From Leptospirillum sp. (GTDB lineage: Bacteria > Nitrospirota > Leptospirillia > Leptospirillales > Leptospirillaceae), in contig DAIEST010000152.1 of NCBI GenBank assembly GCA_027346125.1, forward strand, positions 1 to 13,910: DNA of 13,910 nucleotides, given 5' to 3'. How positions within the stretch are numbered: the stretch's first letter is position 1; every line of letters begins with the position of its first letter. The position numbers and the translations under genes were made by a program. The notes below the pieces were generated by a model that did not search any database, was not told where the DNA came from, and was given only the letters and a program-made list of their open reading frames with translations. Positions 1 through 6,633 of the stretch are shown here, in pieces.

Positions 1-27
1 GATCCAAAACGAAAGAAAGAAGGACGA

Positions 28-765
28 ATGACAAGACCGGATGGCCGAACTGTCGATAGCTTGCGCCCGCTCAATATGCTGCCTCGTGTCAACCTGTATG
101 CGGAAGGAAGCGTGCTGGTCGAAATGGGGAACACAAAGGTTCTCTGTACCGTGAGCGTGGAGGAGAGGGTTCCTCCTTTTCTGAAGGATCTGGGAAAGGG
201 GTGGGTTACGGCCGAATACGGGATGTTGCCCCGGGCGACTCATGAGCGGAACCAGCGGGAAGCGGCAAAAGGGAAGCAGACGGGCCGGACCCAGGAGATT
301 CAGCGACTGATCGGCAGGAGTCTCCGGTCCGTTGTCGACACCCGACGGATGGGAGCCAGAACGCTGACGGTAGACTGCGATGTCCTGCAGGCGGACGGTG
401 GAACCCGCACCGCGTCCATCAGCGGGGGATTTGTCGCAATGTGTCTTGCGTTCCGTGAATTGTACGATCGTGGGCTTTTGTCCGAATGGCCGGTCCGGGA
501 ATATCTTGGTGCTGTTTCGGTCGGTGTGGTGGAAGGGGATGCGGTGCTGGATCTTTGTTATACCGAAGACAGCGCTGCGGAGACCGACATGAATCTGGTC
601 ATGACCGAATCCGGATCGTTTGTCGAGATTCAGGGTACGGCGGAGGAATCGCCGTTTTCCCGGGAAACGCTGCATCGTCTTTTGTCCCTCGGGGAGAAGG
701 GGATCCGTGAAATTATCGCTTTCCAGCATTCCCTCGTTTCCTTCCCCGCGGGCATTCGCTCTTGA
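28..765 (+). CDS. rph: Ribonuclease PH
   Basis: This 245-residue protein matches the normal length of RNase PH, the phosphate-dependent 3'-to-5' exoribonuclease that trims tRNA 3' ends in the cytoplasm. Visible family signatures are the N-terminal RPDGR (3-7), the GRTQEIQRLIGRSLR block (86-100) with the phosphate-binding arginines, DVLQADGGTRTASISGG (118-134), and the catalytic aspartate region LDLCYTEDSAAETDMN (174-189) with D181 and D187. The ATG is preceded by a purine-rich AAGAAGGA ribosome site a few bases upstream. The stop overlaps the TTG start of rdgB by four bases, so it heads an overlapping four-gene run with rdgB, nagZ and murI. Its promoter lies outside the window. I see no damage; all key residues are present. 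Confidence 0.97.
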   Translation: MTRPDGRTVDSLRPLNMLPRVNLYAEGSVLVEMGNTKVLCTVSVEERVPPFLKDLGKGWVTAEYGMLPRATHERNQREAAKGKQTGRTQEIQRLIGRSLRSVVDTRRMGARTLTVDCDVLQADGGTRTASISGGFVAMCLAFRELYDRGLLSEWPVREYLGAVSVGVVEGDAVLDLCYTEDSAAETDMNLVMTESGSFVEIQGTAEESPFSRETLHRLLSLGEKGIREIIAFQHSLVSFPAGIRS

Positions 766-1364
766 AGCCCTTCCTGCTGGCAACGGGGAACTCCCATAAG
801 CTGAAGGAGTTTCAGGCCCTTCTGCCGGAAAATGTGTGGATCGGGATGCCGCCGGAGGAGATCCGGTTTCCACCGGAAACGGGGGAAACCTATTTCCAGA
901 ATGCGTTTCTGAAAGCAACCGCCTGCCTCCCTGCGCCGGGGCACTGGATTATTGCCGATGATTCCGGACTCGAGGTGGATGCGCTGGAAGGGCGACCCGG
1001 TCTGCTCTCCGCACGATATGCGGGAATGGGGGCCAGCGGTCTGATGAACTGCCAGGCGCTGGCAAGAGAGATGAAAGAGATTCCGCCGGAAAGGCGGACA
1101 GCCCGGTTCCGCTGTGTCCTTGCGGTTCTGGACGGGGATCGGGGGACGCTGGTGGCCGCCGCCCAAGGAATCGTGGAAGGCCGACTGACCCGGGGAATTC
1201 TTGGGGAAGGCGGGTTCGGATACGATCCCCTTTTCATTCCCGACGGATACCAGGTGACGTTCGGAATCCTTCCCGAGGCGGTCAAGAACAGGGTTTCGCA
1301 TCGCGCCCGGGCTGTTTCCGGCCTGCTTGCGATCCTTGGTCTTCCCGGGGAGGCCAGGCGATGA
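762..1364 (+). CDS. rdgB: RdgB/HAM1 XTP/dITP pyrophosphatase
   Basis: A 200-residue member of the Ham1/RdgB family, which hydrolyses dITP, dXTP and ITP to monophosphates and pyrophosphate and so keeps deaminated purines out of DNA and RNA. The TGNSHK nucleotide-binding start (8-13), ADDSGLEVDAL (65-75), GFGYDPLF (151-158) and the C-terminal KNRVSHRA (175-182) are all family hallmarks. The segment before KN reads TFGILPEAV where relatives usually have a TxAEL-type motif, a modest divergence. The start is TTG, sharing TTGA with the rph stop; no nearby ATG fits the conserved N-terminus (residue 3 onward is already conserved). Its own stop shares ATGA with nagZ, suggesting translational coupling on both sides. 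The rph-rdgB pairing is common in bacteria. Confidence 0.95.
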   Translation: MKPFLLATGNSHKLKEFQALLPENVWIGMPPEEIRFPPETGETYFQNAFLKATACLPAPGHWIIADDSGLEVDALEGRPGLLSARYAGMGASGLMNCQALAREMKEIPPERRTARFRCVLAVLDGDRGTLVAAAQGIVEGRLTRGILGEGGFGYDPLFIPDGYQVTFGILPEAVKNRVSHRARAVSGLLAILGLPGEARR

Positions 1365-2386
1365 GCCCGTCCCGCCAGCGATCATCCCCTCCGTGGGGGC
1401 AATGGTTATGGGTCAGCCTGCCTTCCCAGACGCTGACCGAGGAGGACTGCCGGTGGCTCAGGGAGATCCGTCCGGCCGGAGTTGTCCTGTTTGCCGAGAA
1501 CGGTCGCGATGGGGAAAAGGTTCGTCATCTGATCGCCGGAATCCGGGAACTCCTGGCCCCGGACGATGTCTGGATCGCCATCGACCAGGAGGGGGGACGG
1601 GTTGAGCGGCTGAAGGAGGGCGTCCCGCTTCTTCAGCCGATGCGCCGTCTCGGGGAGAAGGGGGATCCCGTTCCTGTCTTCGAATCGGCCTTCCGGCTTG
1701 GGACCGCACTCCGGAAGATCGGTATCGATGTGGATTTTTCCCCTGTTCTGGATGTGGACTCCAATCCGGACAATCCGGTCATTGGAGACCGATCCTTTTC
1801 CGGAGACCCCTGGAAGGTCCAGAAACTCGGGATGGCGTTTGCCCACGGTCTGATCGCATCCGGTATCGTGCCATGCGGAAAGCATTTTCCCGGACATGGG
1901 GATACCGTACTGGACTCCCATCTCGATCTGCCGACTGTCGATGCCCCGGAGTCTGTCCTGGAGACAAGGGAATGGCTTCCTTTCGAACATGCGGTCTTTG
2001 GGGGGATTCCCCTGATCATGACGGCGCACGTTCGCTACCCCGCGATCGATCCCCGCTGGCCGGCGACCATGTCCAGCCGGATCCTCAAGGGAATTCTCCG
2101 GAAGCGGTTCGGGTTTTCCGGGGTTCTTCTGTCGGATGACCTTTCCATGGCCGGGGTGGGAGCCTATTTCCCTTTGCCGACGATCGTTGAGCGCTCGCTT
2201 CGGGCAACCTGCGACGGTCTGCTTGTCCTGAAGAACCGGGAACGGGCAACCGGGACGCTGGAAGCCATCCGGAAACTCGCCTCGGGTCACCCCGTTTTCT
2301 GGGAACGGCAGTTGAAACGGTCATTGGACCGGTTGGACCGTCTTCGTACGATCGTCAGGCAGGAAAGGGTTCATGCCGATGGATAA
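1361..2386 (+). CDS. nagZ: NagZ-type beta-N-acetylhexosaminidase (GH3)
   Basis: A 341-residue glycoside hydrolase family 3 single-domain protein. NagZ removes N-acetylglucosamine from anhydro-muropeptides during peptidoglycan recycling, normally in the cytoplasm. Diagnostic motifs are DQEGGRVERL (75-84), FSPVLDVD (126-133), the KHFPGHGDT...DSH loop (174-187) that carries the catalytic His of NagZ-type enzymes, and SDDLSMAGV (258-266) with the nucleophilic aspartate. No signal peptide is visible, which fits a cytoplasmic recycling role. The ATG overlaps the rdgB stop by four bases, and the 3' end overlaps murI by 14 bases. Being beside murI, which feeds D-glutamate into the wall precursor, supports a peptidoglycan role. 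Other GH3 beta-glucosidases are larger and lack this loop, so the assignment is firm. Confidence 0.93.
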   Translation: MSPSRQRSSPPWGQWLWVSLPSQTLTEEDCRWLREIRPAGVVLFAENGRDGEKVRHLIAGIRELLAPDDVWIAIDQEGGRVERLKEGVPLLQPMRRLGEKGDPVPVFESAFRLGTALRKIGIDVDFSPVLDVDSNPDNPVIGDRSFSGDPWKVQKLGMAFAHGLIASGIVPCGKHFPGHGDTVLDSHLDLPTVDAPESVLETREWLPFEHAVFGGIPLIMTAHVRYPAIDPRWPATMSSRILKGILRKRFGFSGVLLSDDLSMAGVGAYFPLPTIVERSLRATCDGLLVLKNRERATGTLEAIRKLASGHPVFWERQLKRSLDRLDRLRTIVRQERVHADG

Positions 2387-3350
2387 CCGTTCCGGGGATT
2401 CGGGGGAGAAGAGGGACCTTCCTTTGCTCCGCGGGGGGGTGGCTCTTTTTGATTCCGGTATCGGTGGCCTGACCGTTCTCCGCCACTTTCTGGACCGGTT
2501 CCCCTCGATCCCCTTTGCGTATCTGGGGGATACGGCGAGATTCCCTTACGGGACCAAGTCGCGGGAGACGATTCTTCGTTTTGCCCGGGAAGACGTTCTT
2601 TTTCTGAAAGAGCTCGAGCCCGCACTGATCGTTGCGGCCTGCTTTACGGTCTCAAGCCAGGTTTTCCCGGATCTGGGGGAGGAGTGCCAGCCTCTGCCGG
2701 TGGTGGGGGTTCTCGACGCCGGAGCGCGGGCCGCCTGCAGGGCTACAAAGTCCGGTTCCATCGGAGTGCTGGCAACGGAAGGGACCATCCGGAGCGGGGC
2801 CTATCCCTCGGTGATTCGGGGTCTTGCCGGCGACGGTCTCCGGGTTGTCGGGCAGCCATGTCCCCTTTTTGCGCCACTTGTCGAGGAAGGGGTGATCGAT
2901 GATCCCATCGCCAGACTGGTGGCGCTCCGTTATCTTGAACCGTTCCTGACCCGGTACAAGGATGTGGATACGATCATTCTGGGATGCACTCACTATCCCC
3001 CCCTGAAGGCTGTACTGGAGTCCATCCTTCCGGGGGTGCTATTTATCGATCCGGGGTTTGAACTGGCCCGCGAGCTGGAGGAATCCGGAAGTCTCAGAAA
3101 TCTGGAAAGCGGAGAGGATCCGGTTCGAAGGTTCTATGTGACAGACAGTCCGGAGCGGTTTATCAGGATTGGTCAGAAACTGTTGGGTCGAAGTATCGGG
3201 GAGACCCCCCAGGTACTGACTCTTCCCGATCCGCCAGAGACTGGGCGGCCTTCAGAAAATGCTTCAGAAACAGCCGGGAAAGCGGATGATCGGTTTGCCG
3301 CTCGGGATGCCACTGGATACCCAGAAAGAATGGGTGTGACGGGTCGGTAA
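2373..3350 (+). CDS. murI: Glutamate racemase, with an unusual active site and C-terminal extension
   Basis: MurI interconverts L- and D-glutamate for peptidoglycan. The fold signatures are clear: ALFDSGIGGLTVL (24-36, catalytic Asp 27 and Ser 28), FPYGTKS (57-63), the second cysteine motif LGCTHYPPL (203-211, Cys 205/His 207), and a family-like end FYVTDSPERF (254-263). The first cysteine motif, normally ACNTAS, reads ACFTVS (89-94): Cys 90 is kept but the following Asn is Phe and the Ala is Val. The protein is 325 residues against the usual 260-280; about 20 extra residues precede the conserved start, and the tail after about 275 looks unconserved and is encoded opposite the end of the convergent C26 peptidase gene. 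A second in-frame ATG lies at 2379. AGGAAAGG sits upstream of the starts, inside nagZ. Confidence 0.92.
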   Translation: MPMDNRSGDSGEKRDLPLLRGGVALFDSGIGGLTVLRHFLDRFPSIPFAYLGDTARFPYGTKSRETILRFAREDVLFLKELEPALIVAACFTVSSQVFPDLGEECQPLPVVGVLDAGARAACRATKSGSIGVLATEGTIRSGAYPSVIRGLAGDGLRVVGQPCPLFAPLVEEGVIDDPIARLVALRYLEPFLTRYKDVDTIILGCTHYPPLKAVLESILPGVLFIDPGFELARELEESGSLRNLESGEDPVRRFYVTDSPERFIRIGQKLLGRSIGETPQVLTLPDPPETGRPSENASETAGKADDRFAARDATGYPERMGVTGR

Positions 3351-3936
3351 ACCCTTCGATCAGGCCATCCGGGCTTCTGGCGAACGGAACGAGGCCTTTT
3401 CCCAGGTCTTCCACCCCTTGATGATGAAATGTGTTGACCGGGGGGGATTCCCTCGGGATCCAGCCGATCGGCTGTTCGAGAAGGATCGGATGTTCTCCCG
3501 ATGCGTGTTCCGGAAGGGCCGGATTCTCGCTGGCCAGGTCCTGGACGAGTGTGCCTCCACGATGGACATTCATGGTCTGGAATCCGCCACAGATGCCAAG
3601 TACCGGTTTCTGAAGACGTTCGAACAGAGTGAGCAGACCTGTTTCGAGCGCCACGCGTTCGTCCGGCATGATGGTGTTTTTCCAGAAAGTCCTTTTCCGG
3701 CCGTACCGGCGGGGATCGATGTCGGGTCCGGATCCGGAGAGGAGCAGTCCGTCAAGGAAACTCCAGGATGAGATACCAACATGGCTGGAAAACGGGATGA
3801 TGACAGGAAGAGCACCAGCAGAAGCGACGTAATCGACATAAGCTTCTTTCAGGAAGTACCGGGCATGACGCCCGGTCTCCGCTGGTTCAAAATCAGATGT
3901 GATGCCGATCAGGAGTTTCTTTTTATCGCTCTTCAT
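3163..3936 (-). CDS. Class-I glutamine amidotransferase-like peptidase C26 (gamma-glutamyl hydrolase/PuuD type)
   Basis: A 257-residue C26-family protein. Relatives hydrolyse gamma-glutamyl bonds, for example gamma-glutamyl-GABA in putrescine breakdown; the true substrate here cannot be read from sequence. Seen: IGITSDF near the N-terminus (10-16), the nucleophile elbow PVLGICGGFQTMNVHRGGTL (111-130, Cys 116; the usual GICRG Arg is Gly), NTFHHQ (168-173), and the IQWHPE motif with His 210 and Glu 212. The open frame extends upstream to 4080, but that part lies wholly inside the helicase gene and shows no conservation, so I chose the ATG at 3936. The start overlaps the helicase stop by 14 bases, indicating co-transcription. 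The C-terminal 62 codons overlap murI tail-to-tail, and the His-Glu motif (about 3301-3309) is within that overlap. Confidence 0.85.
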   Translation of the reverse strand: MKSDKKKLLIGITSDFEPAETGRHARYFLKEAYVDYVASAGALPVIIPFSSHVGISSWSFLDGLLLSGSGPDIDPRRYGRKRTFWKNTIMPDERVALETGLLTLFERLQKPVLGICGGFQTMNVHRGGTLVQDLASENPALPEHASGEHPILLEQPIGWIPRESPPVNTFHHQGVEDLGKGLVPFARSPDGLIEGFTDPSHPFFLGIQWHPERQTDHPLSRLFLKHFLKAAQSLADREESVPGGSPRYFDPTVSDQS

Positions 3937-5266
3937 TGGAGTGGGTGCTGGTCCTGGAACCTGACGAAGGACCTCTCCGTGTCGAAAAAGAGGAACGGTT
4001 TCCGCCATGGGAGCTGCGGTTCTGTCCGGGACGATCCGAACGAAAACGCCCGTCTCCCCGTGGACCGCGGTCTCCGGCATATCCTGTCGAAGGTTTGCGA
4101 TCCGACCGGACAGGGCGTCTGAAACTTTGTTCGGTGATCGGGATGGAAAGCGGTGAATGGGGAATGGTTTTTCCGGTCAGCGTTTCGATCAGCCGGACCA
4201 CATCCCTGTCGGCCGGGTGAAAGAAGGAAAGGGCGCGACCGGATCTTCCGGCACGACCGGTCCGACCGATCCGGTGCACGTAGTCTTCCGCCGTCTGTGG
4301 AAGGTCGTAGTTGATGACGTGTGTGATGCCATCGATGTCGAGTCCTCTTGCGGCCACATCCGTTGCGACGAGAACTTTCAGGTCGCCTTTTCTGAAACGG
4401 CTCAGAACGCGGTTCCTGACTGGCTGGGACTTGTCCCCGTGCAACGCGTCGGAAGGGAATCCGGCTTCGTTGAGGGCGATGGAAAGGTCTTCCGCGCCTC
4501 TTTTGGTCCGCGTAAAGATGATGACCTGACCCGTTTCGTCTTCACGGGTATCCAGCACTTTTTTCAGAAGCCCCAGTTTCTGGGATCCATGGGATACCGT
4601 AATCCATTCCTGATGAATCTGCTCCGATGATGTGCGCTCGGGTTCGACGCGTACAACGACCGCATCGTTCTGGAATGTTCCGGCAAGCTGCTGGATGCGC
4701 GGAGGACATGTGGCCGAGAAGAGAAGTGACTGACGGCCCTTGGGAAGATGGTTGACGATCGTCTGGATATCCGGGAGAAAGCCCATGTCCAGCATCCTGT
4801 CGGCTTCGTCGATGATGACGAGAGAGGCCTGGGAGAGAGAGATGTTGTTCCGTCTCAGATGATCCAGAAGGCGTCCGGGAGTGGCGACGACCAGATCCCA
4901 GCTTCGCTTCAGGTTCCGTTCCTGGCGGATGAAATCCACTCCGCCGACGAGAAGGACCGCGTTGGTGTGCAGATACTTTCCGTAATCCCTGGCCGCCTGG
5001 TGGATCTGGTTGGCAAGTTCACGGGTCGGGGACAGGATAAGCGCCCGGGTCCGAAGACCGTGCCGCCGCCCTTCCGCGATCTTGTGGAGAACCGGCAGCA
5101 AGAAACCGCCTGTTTTTCCCGTTCCCGTCTGTGCAATTCCCAAAAGGTCACGTCCATCGAGGACATGGGGAATGGACTGGCGCTGGATGGGGGTTGGGAT
5201 CTCGTGGCCCAGGTCGCTGAGGGCGCGGAGGATCTCTGAAGAAAGACCGAGTGTTTCAAAAGTCAT
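3923..5266 (-). CDS. rhlE: DEAD-box ATP-dependent RNA helicase, RhlE type
   Basis: A 447-residue DEAD-box helicase that unwinds RNA duplexes, probably in ribosome assembly, RNA decay or cold adaptation. Motifs in order: F3 plus PTPIQ Q-motif (24-28), AQTGTGKT Walker A (45-52), PTRELA (80-85), TPGR (129-132), DEAD (153-156), SAT (184-186), ATDVAARGLD (301-310) and HRIGRTGRAGR (331-341). After about residue 380 comes a low-complexity tail rich in Arg, Ser and Gly, typical of RhlE-like RNA-binding extensions. RhlE is the nearest subfamily by look; the exact ortholog is uncertain. AAGGA sits six bases before the ATG. The gene is transcribed divergently from the 32-residue ORF and, if the promoter at 5494-5523 is right, has a leader of about 220 bases with a stable hairpin. 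The peptidase C26 gene follows. Confidence 0.94.
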   Translation of the reverse strand: MTFETLGLSSEILRALSDLGHEIPTPIQRQSIPHVLDGRDLLGIAQTGTGKTGGFLLPVLHKIAEGRRHGLRTRALILSPTRELANQIHQAARDYGKYLHTNAVLLVGGVDFIRQERNLKRSWDLVVATPGRLLDHLRRNNISLSQASLVIIDEADRMLDMGFLPDIQTIVNHLPKGRQSLLFSATCPPRIQQLAGTFQNDAVVVRVEPERTSSEQIHQEWITVSHGSQKLGLLKKVLDTREDETGQVIIFTRTKRGAEDLSIALNEAGFPSDALHGDKSQPVRNRVLSRFRKGDLKVLVATDVAARGLDIDGITHVINYDLPQTAEDYVHRIGRTGRAGRSGRALSFFHPADRDVVRLIETLTGKTIPHSPLSIPITEQSFRRPVRSDRKPSTGYAGDRGPRGDGRFRSDRPGQNRSSHGGNRSSFSTRRGPSSGSRTSTHSNEER

Positions 5267-5320
5267 GACAATTCCTTGTATTTGAGTGAAGTGAGAGAAT
5301 GCGTTCTTTCCGCCTTTGCG

Positions 5321-5352
5321 CCTCTGATCATGGGCTCAAAGCCCAGAAGAGG
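5321..5352 (-). promoter_or_regulatory. Two-tier RNA hairpin in the helicase 5' leader
   Basis: TGGGCT (5331-5336) and AGCCCA (5340-5345) form a perfect six-base-pair stem around a three-base loop. CCTCT (5321-5325) and AGAGG (5348-5352) pair outside it, across a small internal loop. On the minus strand it lies about 55 bases before the helicase ATG. No U-run follows, so it is not an ordinary terminator. A role in leader stability or control of helicase expression is inferred. Confidence 0.45.
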
Positions 5353-5470
5353 TGACCGGCCAAGGCGTGCAGGAAAAGATCGCACTTCCTCTCATACGTC
5401 ATGTCTGACGGGAGGTATTTCAGGCAGGTCAGGAACGATGTTCGGCGTGGTGAACGACAGTAAACAGGTT

Positions 5471-5482
5471 TGCCATGTGGCA
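5471..5482. repeat. Short perfect inverted repeat near the helicase transcription start
   Basis: TGCCA-TG-TGGCA is a perfect 5-base-arm inverted repeat. It lies about 12 bases downstream of the minus-strand -10 box at 5494-5499, so it would overlap the first transcribed bases of the helicase message. Operator use is an inference from position alone; an arm length of five can occur by chance. Confidence 0.25.
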
Positions 5483-5493
5483 TCCCTTGGAGG

Positions 5494-5523
5494 ATTATAC
5501 GATCAACTGGCCCCGGATTTCAA
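5494..5523 (-). promoter_or_regulatory. Sigma-70-type promoter for the helicase operon
   Basis: On the minus strand TTGAAA (5523-5518) is separated by 18 bases from a perfect TATAAT (5499-5494). That is five of six and six of six matches to the housekeeping consensus. Transcription would start near 5487 and give a leader of about 220 bases before the helicase ATG at 5266. Long leaders are known for cold-induced DEAD-box helicase genes in other bacteria; whether that applies here is inferred. Confidence 0.6.
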
Positions 5524-5673
5524 GGGGGAGCGATTTGAGATCTCCTGAAAGTGCCCGACAGTCCTTTGTTTCCGAGCGTCTCCCCGTATTCGGGATGCTT
5601 GAGAAAGATGGAAAATGGTCATCGGATTGGGGCAGGCCGGGAGGAAAATTCTCTTTTCCGGTCAGGAGTCTGC

Positions 5674-5702
5674 TTGAGGGGGCCGGGAAATTCGACTACA
5701 AT
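5674..5702 (+). promoter_or_regulatory. Sigma-70-type promoter for the small membrane genes
   Basis: TTGAGG (5674-5679), a 17-base spacer and TACAAT (5697-5702) give four of six and five of six matches to the -35 and -10 consensus at ideal spacing. Transcription would begin near 5709, leaving a leader of about 120 bases before the 32-residue ORF at 5828. The leader holds a CCGGA/TCCGG hairpin at 5768-5785. The downstream unit probably runs through the 6005 gene to the terminator at 6528-6567. Confidence 0.5.
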
Positions 5703-5827
5703 GGGCAAGATGTATCCCGAGAATGGACTTGCTTTATAGACCATGATAGCTGATTCCTGCTGGCATTCCGGATTTGTTTTTCCGGGAGGGGCCACTGGAG
5801 AGAACTGTTGCGTGAAAGGAGAATAGC

Positions 5828-5926
5828 TTGAAGAATCCTCTGGATTCCCTCTGGGGAACAGTGATTTCCGGATTTGTGCTGACCGGCATCCTGTTTTTTG
5901 TGGTACGCGCCCTCGTTAATGCCTGA
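5828..5926 (+). CDS. 32-residue single-TM microprotein
   Basis: A TTG-initiated ORF of 32 codons. It begins MKNPLDSLWG, continues with a hydrophobic stretch from about residue 11 to 26 (TVISGFVLTGILFFVV), and ends RALVNA. The strongest support is the ribosome site: AAAGGAG at 5815-5821 with a six-base spacer to the TTG. The charge pattern (one Lys and one Asp before the helix, an Arg after it) fits a single membrane helix. It lies 78 bases upstream of the four-TM protein at 6005 on the same strand, with a promoter upstream, so they probably share a transcript. I do not recognise a family. Small single-helix subunits accompany some membrane oxidoreductases (CydX, CcoQ types); an accessory role for the neighbour is inference only. 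Confidence 0.6.
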   Translation: MKNPLDSLWGTVISGFVLTGILFFVVRALVNA

Positions 5927-6004
5927 AAGTCGGTCGTTGTGTCAGCGTTTTTGAACAAATGGGGCGTTTTTGCTCGCCAATCATAGAACAAGGAGTTTAT
6001 TCAG

Positions 6005-6502
6005 ATGGAAAAAGAAGCCGCAGAACTGATTGTCCGGTGGGGACATTTCCTTGCGGGAATCATGTGGATCGGTATTTTGTACTACTTCAACTTCATTCAG
6101 GTGCCGTTCCTGAAGGCCGTTTCCCCGGAAGGGAAGGCGGAAGCGTTCAAGCACCTTGTTCCCCGTGCGCTTTTCTTCTTTCGGTGGGCTGCTCTCCTGA
6201 CCGTCCTTTTCGGTCTGTCCATCCTGGGGCAGCGCGGCATTCTCCTGGATGCCTATGCGCTTCATAAAGGCGCTGCCGTCATCGGTATGGGGGCATGGCT
6301 TGGCACGATCATGCTGTTGAATGTCTGGGGTCTGATCTGGCCAAACCAGAAGCGCGTTCTCGGAATCGTCCAGGCGACGCCGGAAGAGAAAGCAAAAGCT
6401 GCCCGGATTGCGTTCCTGGCTTCCAGGACCAATACAATGCTTTCCATCCCCATGCTCTTTTTCATGGGTGCATCGAGCCACGGAGCCGTTCTCTTTCACT
6501 GA
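6005..6502 (+). CDS. Urate-oxidase-N-like (PuuD N-terminal domain) integral membrane protein
   Basis: A 165-residue membrane protein with four likely helices at about 11-33, 56-76, 88-112 and 143-160. The opening RWGHFLAGIMWIGILYYFNF (11-30) matches the pattern of the urate hydroxylase PuuD N-terminal domain family, with a Trp-x-His near the start of helix 1 that could be a heme or quinone-site ligand; His 87, at the start of helix 3, is another candidate. In PuuD urate dehydrogenases this domain is followed by cytochrome c; here the protein stops after the membrane domain, so urate oxidation should not be assumed. AAGGAG (5990-5995) lies nine bases before the ATG. A strong terminator follows directly. 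The preceding 32-residue single-TM ORF is a possible partner. Confidence 0.8.
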   Translation: MEKEAAELIVRWGHFLAGIMWIGILYYFNFIQVPFLKAVSPEGKAEAFKHLVPRALFFFRWAALLTVLFGLSILGQRGILLDAYALHKGAAVIGMGAWLGTIMLLNVWGLIWPNQKRVLGIVQATPEEKAKAARIAFLASRTNTMLSIPMLFFMGASSHGAVLFH

Positions 6503-6527
6503 CTCCTGTTTCTCTGACGCTTTCAAG

Positions 6528-6567
6528 ACGCCGGAGGCCTGTTGATGGGCCTGCCGGCGTTTTTTTT
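6528..6567 (+). terminator. Intrinsic terminator
   Basis: ACGCCGG-AGGCC pairs with GGCCT-G-CCGGCGT (one bulged G) around a short loop, giving a 12-base-pair GC-rich stem that ends at 6560 and runs straight into eight T residues (6560-6567). It ends the plus-strand unit 25 bases after the 6005 gene. On the minus strand the stem is followed by CTTGAAAG, with no good U-run, so it is directional. Confidence 0.92.
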
Positions 6568-6633
6568 GAGGACCGCACCATTTCCCGGGCCGGAGTTCCC
6601 GCTTATCCCGCTATGGGGTATGGCTCTTTGTGG

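Larger units (their letters stand above)
5267..5827. other. Divergent intergenic region between helicase and small membrane genes
   Basis: These 561 bases hold no convincing protein gene. The open frames crossing it are 90-92 codons at most, lack a ribosome site, and look compositionally random. I see one promoter on each strand, a short inverted repeat near the inferred minus-strand transcription start, a stable hairpin in the helicase leader, and a smaller hairpin (5768-5785) in the leader of the plus-strand small ORF. The region therefore reads as a regulatory divergon. Confidence 0.6.

Noticed and set aside
630..2290. Long minus-strand frames (251 and 294 codons) under rdgB and nagZ
   Set aside because: They lie opposite genes with clear catalytic motifs and have shadow-like composition.
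3937..4080. Upstream extension of the C26 peptidase gene to 4080
   Set aside because: The extra 48 codons lie within the helicase gene in another frame and precede the conserved start of the fold; the ATG at 3936 fits the family.
5475..5753. A 92-codon plus-strand frame in the divergent intergenic region
   Set aside because: No ribosome site, no motif, and it runs across both inferred promoters.
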